From the NCBI RefSeq assembly GCF_000931445.1, contig NZ_CP010849.1, positions 4,960,001 to 5,024,000 on the forward strand: a DNA stretch of 64,000 nucleotides, read 5' to 3'. The notes under the pieces were generated by a model. That model did not search any database and was not told the origin of the DNA. It saw only the letters and a program-made list of their open reading frames with translations. The stretch's first letter is position 1, and each line of letters starts with the position of its first letter. This DNA comes from Streptomyces cyaneogriseus subsp. noncyanogenus. Its GTDB lineage: Bacteria; Actinomycetota; Actinomycetes; Streptomycetales; Streptomycetaceae. Shown here piece by piece: positions 60,415-64,000 of the stretch. A program made the position numbers and the translations under genes.

Positions 60415-61014
60415 TCAGCGGTCGTGTACGTCACTTCCGTCCGGCCGTTCCGCCGGGAATACGCCGGCCTTGTGGCGGTGGCCGTTCTGCCGCTCCTCCA
60501 GCTCCTTCACCACGTCCTGGAGTTCGGAGCGGATCCAGTCCCGGGTGGCGACCTCGCCGAGGCCGACGCGCAGGGCCGCGATCTCGCGGGTCAGGTACTC
60601 GGTGTCCGCGATCGACCGCTCGTTCTGCTTGCGGTCCTGCTCCAGGTTGACCCGGTCCCGGTCGTCCTGCCGGTTCTGCGCCAGCAGGATCAGCGGGGCG
60701 GCGTAGGAGGCCTGGAGGGACAGGGCCAGCGTCAGGAAGATGAACGGGTACTCGTCGAACCGCAGATCGGCGGGGACGCTGACGTTCCACACCACCCACA
60801 CGATGATCACGACGGTCATCCAGACCAGGAACCGCCCGGTGCCGATGAAGCGCGCGATCCGCTCGGAGAGCCGCCCGAAGGCGTCCGGGTCCCACTCGGG
60901 CAGCACCCGGCGCCGCGGCGGACGCGGCTGGTCCAGACGGGGGCCCCGGGGCCGCCCGGTGGCCGTCGCCCCCGACACCACCCGGTCCCGGGCCGTCTCC
61001 CGCTCAGGCGCCAT
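60415..61014 (-). CDS. DUF1003 membrane protein
   Basis: 199 residues. Two transmembrane segments (about 60-82, FLVWMTVVIIVWVVWNVSV, and 92-112, FIFLTLALSLQASYAAPLILLA), with the DUF1003 core RFDEYPFIFLTLALSLQASYAAPLILLAQNRQDDRDR and a coiled-coil C-terminus. Overlaps the end of the MgtE-N/CBS gene by 11 bp on the same strand, with GGAGGGGG upstream. Functional link to Mg2+ or regulation is possible; function unknown. Confidence 0.88.
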   Translation of the reverse strand: MAPERETARDRVVSGATATGRPRGPRLDQPRPPRRRVLPEWDPDAFGRLSERIARFIGTGRFLVWMTVVIIVWVVWNVSVPADLRFDEYPFIFLTLALSLQASYAAPLILLAQNRQDDRDRVNLEQDRKQNERSIADTEYLTREIAALRVGLGEVATRDWIRSELQDVVKELEERQNGHRHKAGVFPAERPDGSDVHDR

Positions 61015-62284
61015 CGGCACCCACCCCCTCCTCCAGGTGGTACTCGGTCTCCCGCCAGTCCTCGGGCAGCAGGTGGTCCAGGACGTCGTCCACGGTGACC
61101 ACCCCCAGCAGCGACCCGGTCTCGTCGACGACGGGCGCCGCCACCATGTCGTACGCGGCGAAGAACCCGGCGACCACGGGCAGCGCCGCGTCCGGCTCCA
61201 GCGGTTGCAGATCGTCGTCGATGATCGAGCCGACCAGCGTGTACGGCGGGTCGCGCAGCAGGCGCTGGAAGTGGACCGTGCCCAGGTACTTGCCCGTGGG
61301 CGTCTCGTCGGGCGGCCGGCAGACGTAGACCTGGGCGGCGAGGGCGGGGGACAGGTCGGGGTTGCGGACGCGGGCGAGGGCGTCGGCCACGGTGGCGTCC
61401 GGGCGCAGCACGATCGGCTCGGTGGTCATCAGACCGCCCGCGGTGTGCTCCTCGTACGCCATCAGACGGCGCATGTCCGCCGCGTCGGAGGGCTGCATCA
61501 GGCTCAGCAGCCGCTCCTTGTCCTCCTCCGGCAGCTCGCTCAGCAGGTCGGCCGCGTCGTCGGGGTCCATCGCCTCCAGGACGTCCGCGGCGCGTTCCTC
61601 CGCCAGCTTGCCGAGGATCTCGATCTGGTCGTCCTCCGGCAGCTCCTCCAGCACGTCGGCCAGCCGCTCGTCGTCGAGGGCGGCGGCGACCTCGGCGCGC
61701 CGCTTGGCGGACAGGTGGTGCAGGACGTTGGCCAGGTCGGCCGGGCGCAGCTGCTCGAAGGTGGCGAGCAGGTTCTCGGCGCCCTGCCCGTGCTCCTCCA
61801 GGGAGAAGCCCGTCACGTCGGACCACTCCACCGTGAGCGTCTCGCCCTTGGCCCGCCGGAAGGCGCTCCCCTTCCTGCCCTTCCGCACGAACACCCGGTC
61901 GATTTCCCAGTCGCGGCGGGGCAACTGCTGCACCGACAGGTCCAGGACGGTGACCTCCTCGCCGGTCTCGACGAGCGTGACCCGCCGGTCGAGCAGCTCG
62001 CCGAAGACCAGGCGCTCGGTGGGCCGCTGCTCGAACCGCCGCACATTGAGCACGCCCGTGGTCAGCACCTGCCCGGACTGGATGCCGGTGATCCGGGTCA
62101 TGGGCAGGAAGATGCGGCGGCGGGTGGCCAGTTCCACGACCAGCCCCAGCATCCGGGGAGGCTTGCGGCCCACCCGGAGCATGACGACCAGATCGCGCAC
62201 GCGCCCCACCTGGTCGCCGTTGGGGTCGAAGACGGCGACACCGGAGAGGTGCGAGACGAAGATCCGGGTGGCGCCCGCTGCCAT
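61004..62284 (-). CDS. MgtE N-domain / CBS protein without membrane part
   Basis: 426 residues, soluble. N-terminal PRC-barrel-like domain (about 5-90, DPNGDQVGRVRDLVV), second barrel (95-165), MgtE_N helical domain (about 170-275: ADLANVLHHLSAKRRAEVAAALDDERLADVLEELPEDDQ), then a CBS pair (about 285-410, ending GVVTVDDVLDHLLPEDW). The transmembrane channel of MgtE is missing. The MgtE_N and CBS domains sense Mg2+ in MgtE; this protein could regulate another transporter such as CorA at the right edge. ATG 62284 follows AAAAGGAG. Resembles mycobacterial Rv1232c. Confidence 0.88.
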   Translation of the reverse strand: MAAGATRIFVSHLSGVAVFDPNGDQVGRVRDLVVMLRVGRKPPRMLGLVVELATRRRIFLPMTRITGIQSGQVLTTGVLNVRRFEQRPTERLVFGELLDRRVTLVETGEEVTVLDLSVQQLPRRDWEIDRVFVRKGRKGSAFRRAKGETLTVEWSDVTGFSLEEHGQGAENLLATFEQLRPADLANVLHHLSAKRRAEVAAALDDERLADVLEELPEDDQIEILGKLAEERAADVLEAMDPDDAADLLSELPEEDKERLLSLMQPSDAADMRRLMAYEEHTAGGLMTTEPIVLRPDATVADALARVRNPDLSPALAAQVYVCRPPDETPTGKYLGTVHFQRLLRDPPYTLVGSIIDDDLQPLEPDAALPVVAGFFAAYDMVAAPVVDETGSLLGVVTVDDVLDHLLPEDWRETEYHLEEGVGADGA

Positions 62285-62455
62285 GGCCGCGGCTCCTTTT
62301 CCTATCCGTACGGGAGGTTTCGTCGAGGGTGTCGTCGGGTGCGTTCCTTATCCGGATTGCCCGCTCAGGTGGGCTTCAGGCTAGCCCGTACCCATCGGCT
62401 CCGCTCTGGTGAGCGGGCCGGACGGACTGGCTCCGTCCGCCGCGCACGGCACCGG

Positions 62456-62461
62456 TACTCT
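62456..62461 (+). promoter_or_regulatory. possible -10 box TACTCT of lipoprotein gene
   Basis: TACTCT, 43 bp before GTG 62505; no good -35 visible. Confidence 0.3.
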
Positions 62462-62504
62462 GCGGTACGCCGTGGAGACCCCCGTCAGGAAGGCAGCCCC
62501 ACCC

Positions 62505-63245
62505 GTGACCGTGATTGCCCAGGGCCGTGACCGCCGGGCCGTGCTGGCGAGCGCGATGTGCGCGCTGATGGTGACGGGGACGGCCCTGACGGGGTGCGGC
62601 GGCGAGGACCCGGACGCGGGCACCAACGGGGTGGGCAAGCTCTCCGCCGAGCAGATCCAGCGCAAGACCCGCGCCGCCGCCGAGTCCGTCGATGCCGTGC
62701 GCCTGCACGGGTCCGTGGTCACCAGCGGGCGCACCTACACGCTCGACATGCGGCTGAAGTCCGAGGGCGGTACCGGCTCGGTCACCTCGCAGGGCACCAC
62801 CTTCCGGCTGCTGCGGGTCGGGGAGCAGCTCTTCCTCAAGGCCGACGCCGGTTTCTGGAGCCATGACGGCGACGCCGACGCCGCCGCGGCCGAGAAGCTG
62901 GCCGACAAGTACGTGAAGGTGCCCGAGGGCGACCCCTCGTACAAGAAGTTCAGCGGCTTCACCTACAAGGACGTCCTCCTCGACGGCCTGCTGACCCTGC
63001 ACGGCGAGGTGAAGAAGGACGGCCGGCACGAGCGGGCGGGCCTGCGCACCATCCGCATCACCGGCGACGAGGGCGCCGGCGGCTCCCTGGACGTCTCCCT
63101 GGAGGGCGAGCCGTACCCGCTGCGCCTGACCCGGGCCGGCAGCGCGGGCACGCTCGGCTTCTCCGACTGGGGCAAGGACTTCCCGCTGAAGGAGCCGGCC
63201 AAGGGCGAGACCCTCGACTACGGCGGACAGCTCCCGGAGTCCTGA
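62505..63245 (+). CDS. putative lipoprotein
   Basis: 246 residues. Signal peptide with lipobox LTGC and Cys31, then GGEDPDAGTNG tether. The mature domain (SVDAVRLHGSVVTSGRTYTLDMRL, GTTFRLLRVGEQLFLKADAGFW, LRLTRAGSAGTLGFSDWG) is beta-rich and looks like the LppX_LprAFG/LolA-like fold in pattern, which would suit lipid binding; this is an inference. GTG 62505 has AGGAAGG 12 nt upstream. Convergent with the next gene. Confidence 0.8.
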   Translation: MTVIAQGRDRRAVLASAMCALMVTGTALTGCGGEDPDAGTNGVGKLSAEQIQRKTRAAAESVDAVRLHGSVVTSGRTYTLDMRLKSEGGTGSVTSQGTTFRLLRVGEQLFLKADAGFWSHDGDADAAAAEKLADKYVKVPEGDPSYKKFSGFTYKDVLLDGLLTLHGEVKKDGRHERAGLRTIRITGDEGAGGSLDVSLEGEPYPLRLTRAGSAGTLGFSDWGKDFPLKEPAKGETLDYGGQLPES

Positions 63246-63262
63246 GGGGGTGCCGGGCCGGG

Positions 63263-63775
63263 TCAGCGCCGCTTGCGCCGCTTCAGCAGCAGCCGGGGCA
63301 GCGCCGCGGGCACCGGACGGCGCGTCGTCGCCGGGGTCGGCACCGGCGCCGCGGCCAGGGAGCCGTCGGGCAGCGGCCGGGTGGCCCCGGTGGGCTCCAG
63401 ACGGAGCACCCGGCACTCGCGGGCCCACCGCTCGGGCATCGCCTCGCCGTCGGGGGCGTTGAGCCGCTTGCCCTTGAGCTCGGCGACGGCCGCCTGCCAC
63501 GCCTCGGTGTCCGGCGCCAGTTCCACGACCGACGCCGCCCAGGAGACCAGCCGGCCGCCCTTGTCCTTGCTGCGGACCGTCACCTCGGCGGTGTCGCCGC
63601 CGGCCAGCCCCGCCAGCGGCTGCTCGCCCGGACCGTCGCCGACCACGCACGCCGCGCCCTCGTGCCAGACATGCCACAGCGCGCGGGCCGGGCCCGCCGG
63701 TCCCTTGACCCAGACGAGGCCGGACTTCTTGGTGGCTTCCTCGATGAGGGCCCGGTCGAGCAGCTCGCTTGTCAT
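63263..63775 (-). CDS. conserved hypothetical protein
   Basis: 170 residues. The core GLVWVKGPAGPARALWHVWHEGAACVVGDGPGEQPLAGLAGG and VRSKDKGGRLVSWAASVVEL resemble a split-barrel (pyridoxamine-oxidase-like) fold, but the match is weak. Basic C-terminal tail LLLKRRKRR. ATG 63775 follows GGGAGC. Function unknown. Confidence 0.75.
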   Translation of the reverse strand: MTSELLDRALIEEATKKSGLVWVKGPAGPARALWHVWHEGAACVVGDGPGEQPLAGLAGGDTAEVTVRSKDKGGRLVSWAASVVELAPDTEAWQAAVAELKGKRLNAPDGEAMPERWARECRVLRLEPTGATRPLPDGSLAAAPVPTPATTRRPVPAALPRLLLKRRKRR

Positions 63776-63800
63776 GCTCCCCAGCCTAGGGCCTCTCGTT

Positions 63801-63836
63801 CGGACCAGGCCCCGCTCCCTGATCCGGCCTGGTCCG
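63801..63836 (-). terminator. terminator after corA
   Basis: Perfect 11-bp arms CGGACCAGGCC (63801-63811) and GGCCTGGTCCG (63826-63836), 14-nt loop, with an outer GGGCCT/AGGCCC pair. Lies downstream of the minus-strand corA. Confidence 0.7.
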
Positions 63837-63862
63837 GACGGAAGGCCCTGTCGAGGGCACCC

Positions 63863-64000
63863 CTACAGCCACCCGTTGCGCTTGAGCGTGCGGTGGATGC
63901 CGAGGCAGATGGCGACCGTGACGCCGAGGACCAGCGGGTAGCCGTAGCGCCAGTGCAGCTCGGGCATGTGCTCGAAGTTCATGCCGTACACACCGCAGAC
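63863..64000 (-). CDS. corA: CorA Mg2+/Co2+ channel, C-terminal fragment
   Basis: Only the last 45 codons are in the window. They read VCGVYGMNFEHMPELHWRYG, then YPLVLGVTVAICLGIHRTLK and RNGWL. The YGMNF sequence is the CorA selectivity-filter motif, followed by the final transmembrane helix. In M. tuberculosis corA (Rv1239c) also lies near the MgtE-like gene. The rest lies beyond the right edge. Confidence 0.93.
   Translation of the reverse strand, partial: VCGVYGMNFEHMPELHWRYGYPLVLGVTVAICLGIHRTLKRNGWL

Noticed and set aside
1..64000. tRNA, rRNA, CRISPR array, IS element, attachment site or secondary-metabolite cluster
   Set aside because: I looked for cloverleaf and CCA-end patterns, regular spaced repeats, transposase motifs and PKS/NRPS signatures and found none.

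Overview
The window is chromosomal DNA from a Streptomyces. Base composition is very GC-rich with strong third-position bias, many starts are GTG or TTG, and the gene content matches the conserved core chromosome of the genus. It includes a BldK-type oligopeptide permease, mycothiol deacetylase MshB, TypA, FdxA, DUF3117 and a sigma factor / zinc anti-sigma factor / HtrA / TatB block. I see no tRNA, rRNA, CRISPR array, prophage, insertion sequence or biosynthetic gene cluster. Gene order resembles, from memory, the S. coelicolor SCO5100-SCO5160 region. Many blocks also match the order around typA-lpqW-mshB, dapE-LOG-folP2-DivIVA-tag-DUF3117 and sigE-rseA-htrA-tatB-mrp in Mycobacterium tuberculosis.

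Layout. 0.1-10.9 kb: divergent LysR regulator and short-chain dehydrogenase, a secreted subtilisin, a DUF4190/septum-formation membrane protein, a GntR/UTRA regulator, a SPOR-like small protein behind a candidate leaderless small ORF, a Nudix hydrolase, a stand-alone anti-sigma-type ATPase and a large PAS-PAS-GAF-SpoIIE phosphatase. 10.9-18 kb: a coiled-coil membrane protein that looks like the C-terminal part of TPM-domain proteins, a GH18-like protein with a collagen-like N-terminus, and a minus-strand Sdh1-type succinate dehydrogenase operon. 18-35 kb: an LpqW-like lipoprotein, typA, then two complete oligopeptide ABC systems back to back (a bldK-like operon on minus, a second operon on plus). 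35-46 kb: S9 peptidase, mshB, a peptidoglycan-binding membrane protein, SirB1-like and GNAT proteins, fdxA and dapC. 46-53.5 kb: a lysozyme-like anchored protein, dapE, LOG, folP2-type protein, DivIVA-like protein, DNA glycosylase, an enoyl-CoA hydratase and DUF3117. 53.5-64 kb: O-methyltransferase, ECF sigma factor with anti-sigma factor, HtrA, TatB, Mrp, DUF1003, an MgtE-N/CBS protein, two unknown proteins and the 3' end of corA.

The most important observation concerns the sequence itself. At 51724-51765 there is a 42-bp loxP-containing sequence that I recognise as the 454 Titanium paired-end linker, flanked by a perfect 95-bp direct duplication (51629-51723 and 51766-51860). It splits the enoyl-CoA hydratase gene. 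Removing 137 bp restores a clean 267-residue protein, so this is almost certainly an assembly artefact and not biology.

Other points of interest are: a series of TANNNT boxes 6-7 nt before start codons, which suggests leaderless transcription; a candidate leaderless 23-codon ORF coupled by ATGA overlap to the SPOR gene; a GGGAACC-N16-CGTT promoter upstream of the ECF sigma gene that fits autoregulation; an acidic insert in the LpqW-like lipoprotein; a TPM-less TPM-family protein; an O-methyltransferase that seems to need an ATT start; and a FolP2-type (probably non-DHPS) protein. How the genes work together: two peptide importers sit next to a dipeptidyl-peptidase-like enzyme, dapC and dapE serve lysine/peptidoglycan precursor synthesis, the sigma/anti-sigma/HtrA/TatB set is an envelope-stress unit, and the MgtE-N/CBS protein and CorA point to Mg2+ homeostasis at the right end.
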